From: Iris pallida
Taxonomy: Eukaryota; Streptophyta; Magnoliopsida; Asparagales; Iridaceae
DNA length: 64,000 bases
Direction: 5' to 3'
NCBI GenBank assembly: GCA_029216955.1
Contig: JANAVB010009599.1
Location: 2,534,740 to 2,598,739, forward strand
Positions 43,924-56,586 of the stretch are shown here, piece after piece (positions within the stretch are counted from its first letter, which is position 1; each line of letters begins with the position of its first letter). The translations under genes and the position numbers were made by a program. Under the pieces are notes generated by a model, which was given only the letters and a program-made list of their open reading frames with translations, did no database searches and was not told the DNA's origin.

Positions 43924-46495
43924 TGTAACGTCCGTATTTCGGAATACGTATTTTGATTAGGCCTATATGTATTTCAGACCTGTATTTTATTTTCTCGGAT
44001 TCTGGCCTGTAATTGTATTTTGGCTCGATTTGCGGATTTTGGTTTTCTCGTAAATTGGGTTTTGACCTGGCAAGGTTTTATTCTTTGTGGAGAAGGGTTG
44101 GGTTTTGTTTGCATTGGAGTACCTTAGTTAACCTCCACCCTCAACACAACACACCCTTCCTCATTAAAACCCTACCTAACTTTCTCTCTCCTCATTACTC
44201 TTCAATTAATTTCCTCCATCTTCTTCTTTCTTCCTCCACACAACACCTAACCCCATAGGCAAGTGCACCTTGCCACCAAATAGGAATCCTATTTTATTTG
44301 TCCAATAGTTAGATTAGGCCAGTGTGAATCACATTAGAACTTGGCATTTTATGATTTAGAGTCTCCATTTTTCTAGATCTAAGTTTTAACCATTTTCAAA
44401 TTTTCTTGGTTTTGATCTATTAAACTTAGATTTTTGCTTGTTTTGAGGTTTCCATGTGGAAGAGAATTCAATTTTACACAAGATAGAACTTTGAAAATCT
44501 AAATTTGGTTTTGTTTTGGCTAAGTTATGAGAATTGGAGATTTTGGAGTTCTTGGGTTTTCTTCTCAGCCTTGTTGAAGAAGATGATCCTCGGCCAGCGC
44601 TCTTTAGCGCAGGGCTGAACCGCGCCGGTTCCCCCTCGGCTAGCGCCCTTTAGCGCTGGGCTGAACCGCGCTCGCTGCCGGCGCCTTTGGCGAACCGCGC
44701 CCCCTTTCTTCGCTAGCGTAACCCGACCCAGCGCAACCCGACCCAGTGCGACCCGACTCAGCGTGACCCAACCCAGCGCAACCCGACCCAGCACAAGCCG
44801 ACCCTAGCGCAACCCGACCCCCTGCGCAACCCACTTGTCCATGATGGTTTGGTTTTTTCCTTGGACTTGGCTTCTCTTTTGTGGATTGGAGTTTTCAGAT
44901 CTTGTTCACACAATACGACTGTCTTGACCCAACACGACCTGGCACGGTTTTCGGTGTTTTGCTTATGACTAGTACGGTTTTTGTGATTTTTGTGATTCAT
45001 GATCCTAGTACTTTCTAATCTTCTTAGTAGTGACCCGATGGGGTGCTCACTTAACTTGTAACCAGTGATTCATAATTAATCTCTGTAACTGGACAACTTG
45101 ATAGTGGCCCGTGGCGGCGCACTCCTGACTTGTAACTTGACCTGACTTGATTCTGTTGCGATGGCTAACTTGACTCATATAATCAACTCTGACGCCGTGG
45201 GTGTTCATTCTTGCTGCTTTGTGTAATCCACTTGTCTTGTCTCGCATCATGTCTAGGACGTGACTCCCTGGTTACCACGGTCAGGGATTCACACTGAATA
45301 TGGATTAGGCTAATTACTAGATCAAACTATAGTTTATGGAGAATTTCCAGTCACAGGCGATCTCGTTAACCGGGCGCTTTAAATGGACTTGTAGCCTGCC
45401 GACGAGCAGGGCACATTTCCAGCACACTGTCATGTGTTGCACCCTCTAAGTAACCTAAGGGTACATTGTCTCCCGGGCAATGTACCCAACCATACTCTCA
45501 ACCCGCGGAAGGATAACTGGATAGTCTGCAGGGCTTGGGACTGGGAATTTCTCATTTGCATCTCGCTTGTAATTTGGCTTGTGATAACCCTAGTTAGTTA
45601 AGTAGTAAGCCGTAGCATTTGTTTGGCCGTTTGTGAATGGATGGTGTCCAGTCCTGTCTAAGTCTCGTCTAGTCCCAGTACCTGGTACTCCTGAACATGA
45701 TTGTTTTACTTATCTTTAACAACAAATGGTTAGAGACAAAGTGCTATCCAGGCGAAGGGTTACAACCCCGGTCCTTGTTTGGGTTAAGGGTTGTAACCTG
45801 CCTCCCAGAATGGTTCTACGTCCCTAGTCGTTTATTGTCCTGTTGTACTCTTTATTACTTGTACTTTCTTCTAGTCCTTATGTTCTGATATGCTGGCTTT
45901 TGTTCTTATTTCGTGGCCTCCTTGTGGCACTTGCTCTTTCTGGGGTTTGACCCAGCTGGTTTTGTGTGGCCAGATTTCGAAGCAGCACCCGAGGATCTAC
46001 CGAACCTCTAGCCCGATGGTGGCGACTAGAAGGAACCCGGGCTACGAGTGGGTTTTCCATTTTTTTTTCGTTTACTACATTGTAAAATTATTCTTTTGAG
46101 GCGTTTAGCCGACAAGCACCTGTTAGCTCGATGCATATTTACTTACTGTCTGCCTACGGGCTGTAACATGATTAACAAATCCTAGGGTTGATCATGTATG
46201 ACTGAACTCTTGCTAGTCTTGACATTTTGTACGACTAGCTTCATGATCATCCAATATGTAATGTATGGGACGCCTTGCTATTATATATTTGGTGCTCTGA
46301 CATCTTGTAACTATTATTGCTTGCTTGAGATTGAGATAATAGGCTTGTTCATGACCATAGGAGACTGTTGGCTTGTAGTTAAACCCTCATATATCTAGAC
46401 AGCCGTGACCGTATAGCGAGGTGGATTCCATTTCAATATAGGTAGCTAGCTATGTACGCCTCCGCTCTCTAGTATTCTGGTTCTGGAGCGTCACA
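43924..46495 (+). repeat. 5' LTR of the Tekay element
   Basis: Direct copy of 51,482-54,077. Contains a 15-bp minisatellite (44,708-44,830) and several small ORFs that recur in the other LTR and are not genes. Confidence 0.95.
44708..44830. repeat. 15-bp minisatellite in the 5' LTR
   Basis: About six copies of AGCGCAACCCGACCC with point changes. The 3' LTR has an expanded version at 52,270-52,420. Confidence 0.85.
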
Positions 46496-46735
46496 TGGTT
46501 TAAGTCGTGGCCCATGCAGGTCTTGTAAATCAAGATATGTGAGAGTTTACCGGATAGATGTCTCAATCAGTACTCGTCCTTGATCTCTGTTCATATCCTC
46601 CGAATCTCTGGATTCTTGCCCTGATCATGTGCTTGTATTATTGATCTGTCTTGGTCCTTCCTTATTGTTCCCTATATCGTCTTCTTCAGCGGCACTGTAC
46701 CTGACCCTGCCGATCAGCGAGGTGAAGCACTTCCC
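46496..46735 (+). other. Tekay leader with possible decayed primer site
   Basis: Directly after the LTR comes TGGTTTAAGTCGTGG. The expected iMet site is TGGTATCAGAGC; only the start and scattered positions match, so it is at best a decayed primer site. The remaining leader has no recognised element. Confidence 0.4.
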
Positions 46736-49700
46736 GTGGACCAGCAGCAACCCGAAGATCAAGCCCAGCATTCCGGAGTAGCCTCCAGAGTTGTACCTAC
46801 TGGAGGAGAGCCCCTAGTTCAGCCCGTTCGACCTGCCGAGCCTGATAATGGCACCTTGGTAGGTCTCATCAGGACCTTGATAGCTTCCCAGGATCGTAGA
46901 GGAGATGCCATGCACCAGGCAGTGGCAGATTCTTTGACCAGAGGCGGTCATCCAGGGAACAGCACGGCCAACAGTTTCAAGCGCTTGAACCCTCCATTCT
47001 TCGACGGCAGCGAAGATGCGATTGCCGCAGACGCTTGGCTTCAGGATACCGAGGTGGTTCTGGAAGCAGCTAGGACACCTGGAAATAAGAAGGTGGCGGT
47101 GGTACGCCTACAGTTGCTAGACTTAGCTCACAGTTGGTGGGCGGCGTAGGCCGTGGGATTAGCAGTGCCGGTCACTTAGACGGTGTTTAGAGAAAGATTC
47201 TAGACAAAGTATTTCGATGCTGTAGCTCGGTACGACCTGCAGACGAGGTTTACCAACTTGAAGCAAGAAGGCAGAACGATCGACGGTTATGCATCTGAGT
47301 TTTCTAGACTCAGTAGGTTTGCCTCCACCTTGGTGGCAACCGAGTTTGACAGGGCCCAACGGTTCCAGTAGGGGCTGCATTTGGAGATCTTGTTAGCAGT
47401 TGAGCAGTTCGAGCACCAGACGTTCGATACAGTATTGAGGGCAGCTAGGAGGCACGAGTACACCTCCCAAAGGATCGTGGACAGGACCGGAGGTAGGAAG
47501 CGGTCCCATATTCAGATGCACCAATCATCAGCTCCAGCCCCGGCAGCAAGGGGTTTGACCATTGGAACTCCGAGGCGGGCAACCTCAGTAACATCGGTTC
47601 GACATTCAACCCCGACGTACCTGCAGCAGCAGAAGCAGACTTCCGTGATAGGATGTTCTTATTACGGGAAACCAGGGCGCGTGGTGGCAGATTATCGCAG
47701 GGCGCAGGGATTGTGCCTGGCTTGTGGAGCGACAGATCACAAGATAGGAGCCTGCCCGAATAGGGGTAGTTCGTCCTCTTCCAACCTAACCAGTTCGTCG
47801 GTTAGGGGACCAGCACCTATGCAGCAGCACCAGTACCCGAGGCCATTGTTGCCTTAGGCCCAGGCATTTCAGCAGCAGAACCAGCAGCAGTACACCCAGG
47901 CTCAAGTGCAGAGCATGCAGAGAGGTTTCCAGCAGAGGGGACCCGCAGCCAGAGGACAAGGTCAGGCAATGATGATGGCTATGGAAGAAGAGGTTGCACC
48001 AGGTGAGGTAGTGGCAGGTACTATTCTCGTCAACTCCTCTCCAGCATCGATATTATTTGATTCTGGTGCATCGCATTCATTCATGTCTGCACGATTCGCA
48101 ACACGGATAGGATTGGAGCCAGAGTCATTATCAGTAAGGCTCAATATACTTACTGGTAATAGTCTTGTGGGAGTAGATCGAGTGTTTTTCTCGTGTCGGA
48201 TCGTAGTTAGTGGTAGAGAGTTCCCCGCTAGGTTTATAGAGTTCCCTATGGCAGACTATGATGTAGTCTTAGGCATGGATTGGTTGAGGAACCAGTATGC
48301 TAGGATAGACTGCCACATTGGCAGGGTTGTTTTCAGCATTCCAGGCGAGCCAGAGTTTTCATTTTCCAGAGGCGCAGTGGAGCCACCTCCTCTAGTATTG
48401 CGGATGGCAGTAGCAGCAGTACAGTTACCCCGAATAGTTGAAGAGTTTCCAGATGTCTTCCCAGAGGAACTTCCAGGGATGCCGCCTGAGCGAGAGATTG
48501 AGTTCGCTATAGACTTGATCCCCGGGACGGCACCATTATCAGAGCGTGTCTACAGGATGGCGCCTTCAGAGCTGGAGATTTTGTACAAGATGATTGAAGA
48601 ACTGAGGACCAAGGGATTCATTCATGCAAGTGGATCACCTTGGGGAGCCCCAATGCTTCTTGTGAAGAAGAAGAATGGTACGTCCAGATTATGTGTAGAT
48701 TATCGTACCTTGAACTCAGTGACAATCAAGAACAGATACCCTCTTCCGAGGATAGATGACTTGTTTGATCAACTCAAGAGGGCTTTAGTGTTTTCAAAAA
48801 TAGACTTGCGGTCAGGATACCACCAGATCAGGGTCAGAGAACAGGACATTCCAAAGACAGCGTTCAGATCAAGGTATGGGCATTGGAAGTTTCTTGTTAT
48901 GCCATTCGGAGCAACCAATGTGCCAGCCGTATTCATGGACCTCATGAATCGCATTATCATGCCTTACTTGGATTAGTTCATGATCGTGTTCATAGATGAC
49001 ATCCTGGTCTACAGCAAGAGCGAAGCAGAGCACGAGCAGCATCTTCAAATCGTCCTTCAGACGCTTAGAGAGCATCAGTTGTACGCCAAGTTCAGTAAAT
49101 ACGAGTTCTGGCTCGATCACATTTCGTACTTGGGTCACATCATTACCCGAGGAGGAGTGGAAGTGGATCTCCAGAAGATTGTGGCTATCGAGACGTGGCC
49201 AGTACCTAGCTCAGTGGCAGAGGTTCGCAGCTTCCTTGGATTAGCCGGCTACTACCGACGATTCGTTTCAGATTTTGCAAGGATTTCAGCGCCGATGACC
49301 CGGTTGACCCGTAAGGATGTGCCGTTCATATGGACAGCAGAGTGCCAGGAATCATTTGAGGAGTTGAAGTGAGGTTTGGTAATGGCTTCCATTCTCACAC
49401 TTCCAGATGGGACTGGAGGATTTACAGTTTATTGTGACGCTTCAAGCAGAGAATTCGGGTGTGTCTTGATGCAGCATGGGAAGGTAATATCTTATACATC
49501 ACGTCAACTTCGTGATCATGAGAAGAATTACCCGATCCACGACTTGGAACTGGCGGCGATAGTATTTGCGCTTAAGCTTTGGCGTCACTACTTGTATGGA
49601 GATAGAGTGGAGATATTTACTGATCACAAGAGCCTGAAGTATGTTTTCACCCAGAAGGACCTTAACATGCGGCAGAGAAGATGGCTCGAGCTACTGGTGG

Positions 49701-51313
49701 ACTATAATGTAGATTTACAGTATCACCGAGGGAAGGCCAACGTTGTAGCAGATGCGTTGAGCAAGAGAGCCGAAGTTTACTTCCTAACAGTGCAACCAGA
49801 GTTATTAGCAGATCTTCAGAATATGGGAATTGAAGTGGTTCTTCCTACCAACGTGGCGTTGATGGTCAGTCTACAGGTTCAGTCCAGCATAGTTGAGAGG
49901 ATCCGGAGAGCGCAGTCAGCAGATTCCAAGCTTCAGTGACTCAGAGCCGAGTGTGAGGCAGGAAGAAGGCCAGACTTGTGCATTCATGAAGATGGTATAC
50001 TTCGACACGGCACTCATCTTTGTGTACCCAGTAGAGATACCAGACAGGAGGTCATGGCAGAAGCTCACAGTTCACAGTATTCTATTCATTCCAGTGGCAT
50101 GAAGATGTACCGTGACATTTGTCAGTATTTTTGGTGGAATGGCATGAAGAGAGAGATAGCCCGGTTTGTCTCTCGGTGTTTGGTTTGCCAGCAGGTTAAG
50201 GCTGAACATCAGAGGCCCGCTGGACTTCTTCGGCCCTTGCCGATTCCAGAATAGAAGTGGGAGCATGTGACCATGGATTTTGTGACTGGATTGCCTAGAT
50301 CCCCAGCTGGTCGAGATGCTATTTGGGTTATAGTTGACAGGCTCACAAAGGTGGCTCATTTTCCCTCATTCAGAGTTGGTCAGTCGACGGCTCAGTTGGC
50401 AGAGATGTACCTCAGGAAGATTGTCTTGCTTCACGGTGTGCCCGTCAGTATCATCTCGGACCGAGATTCAAGGTTTACATCACACTTTTGGCGCAGCTTG
50501 CAAGAGAGTTTGGAGACTCACCTTCAGTTTAGCTCAGCTTATCACCCGCAGACAGATGGCCAGTCGGAACACACGATCCAGACTCTTGAAGATATGTTGA
50601 GATCTTGTACCCTTGACTTCGGTGGTTCATGGGAGGATCACCTGTACCTGGTGGAATTCTCGTACAACAATAGTTTTCAGGCCAGTATTCAGATGGCCCC
50701 GTTCGAGGCACTGTATGGTAGGAAGTGCAGATCCATATTAGCCTGGGATGATGTTGGAGAGAGGCAGATGCTCGGTCCAGAAATGATTGCCCAGATAGTT
50801 GAAGTGGTCAGAAGAGTCAGAGATCGCCTTCGAGTGGCCCAAGATCGCCAGCGGCGTTGGACCGATGCTCATCGACGTCCTTTAGAGTTTGCTATTGGCG
50901 ACCATGTATTCCTTAGGATCTCGCCTAACCGCGGCGACATTCGCTTTGGCGTACGGGGAAAGCTTAGTCCTAGGTATATAGGGCCGTTCGATATCCTGGA
51001 GCGAGTAGGAGATGTATCCTATTGTCTTGCTCTTCCGCCGTCGCTAAGAGAGGTGCATGATGTATTCCATGTGTCCCAATTACGACGGTACATCCCGGAC
51101 CCGAGCCATATCCTGGACCATTCGGAATTGGTTGTTGGTACCAACCTTTCGTATGAGGAGAGGCCCGTGTCTATATTGGACCGGAGAGAAAAGATACTCA
51201 AGAATAAGACTATTAGCTTAGTCCGTGTTGCTTGGGGTCATCACTCTCTAGATGAGTCAACATGGGTGCGTGACGACATCCGATCGCGATATCCTGACTT
51301 GTTTGACTCGTAA
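46736..51313 (+). pseudogene. gag-pol: Tekay gag-pol polyprotein, one frame with nine stops
   Basis: A single frame of 1,526 codons without any frameshift. Gag core: RLNPPFFDGSEDAIAADAWL, HSWWAA and LKQEGRTIDGYASEFSRLSR. Zinc knuckles: CSYYGKPGRVVADY (degenerate) and CLACGATDHKIGAC. Protease: [11 protein letters not shown] and [46 protein letters not shown] and catalytic FIDD (48,986-48,997, [10 protein letters not shown]). RNase [13 protein letters not shown] and [12 protein letters not shown]. Integrase: zinc region RCLVCQQVKAEHQRP, then MDFVTGLP, ISDRDSRF and YHPQTDGQSEHTIQTLEDML (the D, D and E residues). A chromodomain-like end contains ILDRREKILKNK and VAWGHHSLDESTWV. Stops are at 47,147, 47,177, 47,201, 47,369, 47,855, 48,974, 49,370, 49,937 and 50,252: seven TAG, two TGA, no TAA. 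Confidence 0.93.
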
Positions 51314-51450
51314 GGTATAATGTCTTTCTTATGCCTTATGCTTTCCATCCCTTGCTTGCATGTATGATTGTTTGATTGTTTGCTTAGTGTAGCTTATTTG
51401 TGGATAGTATAGCTGGCTCTTACATCTCTAAGCATCTTGATTTAAATTCT

Positions 51451-51481
51451 GAGGACGGAATTCTTTTAAGGTGGGTAGAGT
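51451..51481 (+). promoter_or_regulatory. Polypurine-tract region of the Tekay element
   Basis: GAGGACGGAATTC, then TTTTAAGGTGGGTAGAGT, directly before the 3' LTR. It matches the chromovirus pattern GAGGAC-AAATT-TTTTAAGG-GGG. Confidence 0.8.
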
Positions 51482-54077
51482 TGTAACGTCCGTATTTCGA
51501 AATACGTATTTTGATTAGGCCTATATGTATTTCAGACCTGTATTTTATTTTTTCGGATTCTAGCCTGTAATTGTATTTTGGCTAGATTTGCGGATTTTAG
51601 TTTTCTCGTAATTTGGGTTTTGACCTGGCATGGTTTTATTCTTTGTGGAGAAGGGTTTGGTTTGGTTTGCATTAGACTACCTTAGTTAACCTCCACCCTC
51701 AACACAACACACCCTCCCTCATTAAAACCCCACCTAACTTTCTTTCTCCTTATTACTCTTCCATTAATTTCCTCTATCTTCTTCTTCCTTCCTCCACACA
51801 ACACCTAACCCCATAGGCAAGTGCACCTTGTCACCAAATAGGAACCCTATTTTATTTGTCCATTAGTTAGATTAGGCCATGGTGAAGCACATTAGAACTT
51901 GGCATTTTATGATATGGAGTCTCCATTTTTTTAGATCTAAGTTTTAATCATTTTCGGATTTTCTTGGTTTTGATCTATTAAACTTAGATTTTGCTTGTTT
52001 TGAGGTTTCCATGTAGAAGAGAATTCAATTTTACACAAGATAGAACTTTAAAAATCTAAATTTGGTTTTGTTTTGGCTAAGTTATGAGAATTGGATATTT
52101 TGGAGTTCTTGGGTTTTCTTCTCAGCCTTGCTGAAGAAGATGATCCTCGGCCAGCGCTCTTTAGCGCAGGACTGAACCGCACCGGTTCTCCCTCGGCCAG
52201 TGCTCTTTAGCGCTGGGCTGAACCGCGCTCGCTGCCGGCGCCTTTATCGAACCGTGCCCCCTTTCTTCGCCAGCGCAACCCGAGCCAGCGCAAGCCGATC
52301 CAGCGCAACTCGACCCAGCGCAACCCGACTCAGCATGACCCGACTCAGCGCGACCCGACCCAGCGCAACCCGACCCAGCGTAAGCCGACCCTAGCGCAAC
52401 CCGACCCCCTGCGCAACCCACTTGCCCATGATGGTTTGGTTTTATTCCTTGGACTTGGCTTCTCTTTTATGGATTGGAGTTTTGAGATCTTGTTCCACAC
52501 AATACGACTGTCTTGACCCAACACGACCTGGTACAGTTTTTGGTGTTTTGCTTATGACTAATACGGTTTTCGTGATTTCTGTGGTTCATGATCCTAGTAC
52601 TTTCTAATCTTCTTAGTATTGACCCGATGGGGTGCTCTCTTAACTTGTAACCTGTGATTCATAATTAATCTCTGTAACTGGACAACTTGATAGTGGCCCG
52701 TGGCGGCGCACTCCTGACTTGTAACTTGACTTGACTTGATGCTGTTGCGATGGCTAACTTGACTCATATAATCAACTCTGACGCCGTGGGTGTTCATTCT
52801 TACTGCTTTGTGCAATCCACTTGTCTTGTCTCGCATCATGTCTAGGATGTGATGCCCTGGTTACCACGGTCAGGGATTCATACTGAATATGGATTAGGCT
52901 AATTACTAGATCAAACTATAGTTCATGGAGAATTTCCAGTCACAGGCGATCTCGTTATCCGGGCACTTTAAATGGACTTGTAGCCTGCCGACGAGTAGGG
53001 CACATTTTCAGCACACTGTCATGTGTTGCACCCTCTAAGTCACCTAAGGGTACATTGTCTCTCGGGTAATGTACCCAACCATACTCTCAACCTGCGGAAG
53101 GATAACTGGATAGTCTGCAGGACTTGGGACTGGGAATTTCTCATTTGCATCTTGCTAGTAATTAGGCTTGTGATAACCCTAGTTAGTTAAGTAGTAAGCT
53201 GTAGTATTTGTTTGACCGTTTGTAAATGAATGGTGTCCAGCCCTGTCTAAGTCTCGTCTAGTCCCAGTACCTAGTACTCCTGAACATGATTGTTTTACTT
53301 ATCTTTAACAATAAATGGGTAGAGACAAAGTGCTATCCAGGCGAAGGGTTACAACCCCGGTCCTTGTTTGGGTTAAGGGTTATAACCTGGCTCCCGGAAT
53401 GGTTCCACATCCCTAGTCATTTATTGTCCTGTTGTACTCTTTATTACTTGTACTTTCTTCTAGTCCTTATGTTCTGATATGCTGGCTTTTGTTCTTATTT
53501 CGTGGCCTCCTTGTGGCACTTGCACTTTCTGGGGTTTGACCCAGGTGGTTTTGTGTGGCCAGATTTCGAAGCAGCACCCGAGGATCTACCGAACCTCCAG
53601 CCCGATGGTGGCGACTAGAAGGAACCCGGGCTACGAATGGGTTTTCCATTTTGTTTCGCTCACTACATTGTAAAATTATTCTTTTGAGGCGTTTAGCCGA
53701 CGAGCACCTGTTAGCTCGATGCATATTTAGTTACTGTCTGCCTACGGGCTGTAACATGATTAACAAATCCTAGGGTTGATCATGTATGACTGAACTCTTG
53801 CTAGTCTTGACATTTTGTATGACTAGCTTCATGATCATCCAATATGTAATGTATGGGACGCCTTATATATTTGGTGCTCTGACATCTTGTAACTATTATT
53901 GCTTGCTTGAGATTGAGATAATAGGCTTGTTCATGACCATAGGAGACTGTTGGCTTATAGTTAAACCCTCATATATCTAGACAGCCGTGATCGTATAGCG
54001 AGGTGAATTCCATTTCAATATACGTAGCTGGCTATGTATGCCCCCGCTCTCCAGTAGTCTGGTTCTCGGGCGTCACA
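51482..54077 (+). repeat. 3' LTR of the Tekay element
   Basis: Direct copy of 43,924-46,495, ending GCGTCACA before the GAATC duplication. Confidence 0.95.
52270..52420. repeat. 15-bp minisatellite in the 3' LTR
   Basis: About eight to nine copies of AGCGCAACCCGACCC-type units, more than in the 5' LTR, which explains part of the LTR length difference. Confidence 0.8.
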
Positions 54078-54082
54078 GAATC
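54078..54082. repeat. Target-site duplication GAATC (right) of the Tekay element
   Basis: Equals 43,919-43,923. Confidence 0.95.
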
Positions 54083-55673
54083 TGTTCCCGCTTGCCTCCA
54101 TTTATACACTTTCTTGATTTGTTGTTGATTTTGATTCCTGATGTTCGTTGTTGACTTTGATCATGCATCGAGATAAATTTTGTGGATTGAATTAAGGTAT
54201 ATCCTGATAAGGTAAATATCTGCTTTATTTATGGATTTTAGAATTTATCGCAGCCATACAAGCTAGCATGACAAGAACATAGAGCCTGATTTTAGATATG
54301 CTTATCCAAGTTATAGAATTTGAATTTTCTTGCAGCCATACCGGTTGGCGTGGTAAGAATTCCAGATGACATGATTTTAGGGTGTATACCTTAGTTATGA
54401 ACTCTATCGTTTATTGCAGCTATGCTTACTGGCGTGGCAAAAATTCTGGCAACATAATTTCAGGAAGACGTATATGGTTATCAGTTTATATCTTAAATCA
54501 GATCACTTCGTTATGACCGGATGAGCAAGAACAAATTCTTATCATCATTCTTCTCCGTCTTTGGTTAACTCTGTCTATCTACAACCACAAGTAAAATTTT
54601 CTCAACATGATTATTTTGTGTTCCATCTTCCTATGATTTGACTAAACTCTTCTTCGCTAACCTCTTGGGTAATTCTTCTTGTCCTTCCCGATAATTTTTG
54701 AAAGTGCCTCATGGATTGATTCAAGAAAAGTTCGAAAGGTATATTTATCCTTGTATTACGAAATCGGGAGTTTGCATCCAGAGAAATACTGGCGAGGTAT
54801 GACTTCGGATAACGGCATCATGGTTAAATATGTTTCTCGAATTCTACTTGGACCACTCCCTAAGCATTTTAACTAACATCTTCTCCTTTATTTTGCAAAA
54901 AATTGTTTGGAAATATTTTACGGATTTAGCAAAGTTAAGTTCAGGAACCTATATTATCTGGCGTGGCAGCTGTACACTGCAGCCATCCGTCGTATTATGG
55001 AACAAGGAAGTTAATCGCAGCCAGATGCACACTAGCGCGATAGTAACTTCATGTGACATAATTACGGAGGTATATGGTTCTTGAGTTTTACTTCAACTAC
55101 GTTCGATGCATCTCATTTGGCCTCGTACTATTCTTAGAAATATTTTGACAATCTTTCATGTCTTGCTTGACCCTTACCATATCTGGATATTGATATGGAT
55201 TGCTAGACCCAGTCTTAGGCCCTTGTTACCTTCTATTTTTGATGATTGGATAACCAAACCTTGTTAACAGATTCTGTAGTGTAACTATAATATGTTATTA
55301 TGTGTGATTGTGATGAGTATATTTTTTTCTAGGGATTTATTGGGTTAAGCTTATAGGACAGACATGAGTGACTGACTATAGTGGACTTAGAAACCATTAA
55401 TAATGATTAGTTTGATAGTATAGATTGGTTTTAAGGTATCTAAGGAGGAGTAATGAAATATTATATTTTATAACTAAAGATTAAGGACTAGAATCTTGTG
55501 CTTAGATTCTAAGGGGTAAAATGACATAGTTTTAAATGAAATAAGTTTGTTGAACCTGAACCAAAATACTTGTAGAGAAAAACAACATAGATGATCACAA
55601 GGGTAGCAGATTGGGTACTGTAGCCATAGTAGTTGCATGTTTTAGCTTGACCTATTAGATGATTTTTAATTTC
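54083..55673 (+). other. Non-coding internal region of the LARD-like element
   Basis: No open frame resembles gag or pol. Between 54,235 and 55,090 a degenerate unit recurs: GCAGCCATAC, then CTGGCGTGGCAAGAAT, then ACATAATTTTAGG and TATA...TTAG, about every 85 bases at first and then more widely. The rest is AT-rich. Confidence 0.6.
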
Positions 55674-55703
55674 GAGGACAAAATTTTTATAAGGTGGGTA
55701 GGA
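55674..55703 (+). promoter_or_regulatory. Polypurine-tract region of the LARD-like element
   Basis: GAGGACAAAATTTTTATAAG, then GTGGGTAGGA, immediately before TGTAAGCCC. Its likeness to the Tekay motif at 51,451 supports the LTR start at 55,704. Confidence 0.75.
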
Positions 55704-56577
55704 TGTAAGCCCCCTGAATTTAGGGCTTATTTTTTTTCAATTTTCTAAACCATTTATTTTGAATAAATATTGTTATTTGATTATTATTTGATTTAATGTT
55801 CTTTTCCGTGACTTTGACTTCTGGAGCGTCAGGGATGCCAATCTCTGGAAACTCTCTTCATCAGTGTGTAGTAGACAAGATTACCTTCATGTTGATATAT
55901 CATGTCCCATCCAAACTTGTTCTCTTGTACTCTTTTTACTTCACACAACTTCGGGTCAATTTAGACCATTTGATCATTAAAATAATTATTAATTGATTTT
56001 CCCACTTTTATCTTTGATCATCATATGTACGTTACCGTGACTTTTAATTTAGGAGCACAAAGCTAGTCATTTTCTTGAAACCAACTTCTCATGCATGACC
56101 TACTCGAGACACCCTACACCCATGACCTTCGTGTCCCACTCAGACACACCATCTTGTGCTTCATTTGCTTCGCACAACTTTTGGGTTAATTTAGGCCAAT
56201 TAATTATCCACCGTAGAATGTGACCTGATTTCCAATTTAATTTCGGGACCCGACATCGATCCAACCTAGTCGACCCAAAATATGAAAATGACCCACATGA
56301 AGCCTACTACCCACATGACACTTGTATCCCATTTATTTGATCCCCTACATGCTACTTATTTACCCATGATCATAAACACCAAAATTAATTCATTTATTGT
56401 ACCCAGTCTGTTATGACCCGACCCGGCTCAACCGAACCCAACCCAAGCTTCATGTTGCCCCCTCATGAATATCCACACACTCATTTTCCTACAAATACTA
56501 AATACCTAGTCTACCCATTTTTAATATTTAATAGACAAACCCCTTTTAATTAAATCCCTAAAAAATGACGTAATCCC

Positions 56578-56586
56578 TATTTAAAT
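56578..56586 (+). promoter_or_regulatory. Probable TATA box in LTR copy d
   Basis: CCCTATTTAAATCC about 0.87 kb into the LTR, followed by a CT-rich leader. It is the likely U3/R boundary of the element. Confidence 0.5.

Larger units (their letters stand above)
43924..54077 (+). mobile_element. Tekay/Del-type chromovirus (Ty3/Gypsy), complete but inactivated
   Basis: A 10,154-bp plus-strand element with LTRs of 2,572 and 2,596 bp (TGTAACGTCC ... GCGTCACA), a 5-bp duplication GAATC, and one long gag-pol frame in the order gag, zinc knuckles, protease, RT, RNase H, integrase, C-terminal chromodomain-like region. The LTR length and the C-terminal motif fit the Tekay (Del) chromovirus clade. LTRs differ by only a few percent by eye. 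Nine in-frame stops make it non-functional. Confidence 0.95.

Noticed and set aside
46496..46510. TGGTTTAAGTCGTGG as a functional tRNA-Met primer site
   Set aside because: Position fits but too few bases match TGGTATCAGAGC; kept only as a possible decayed site.
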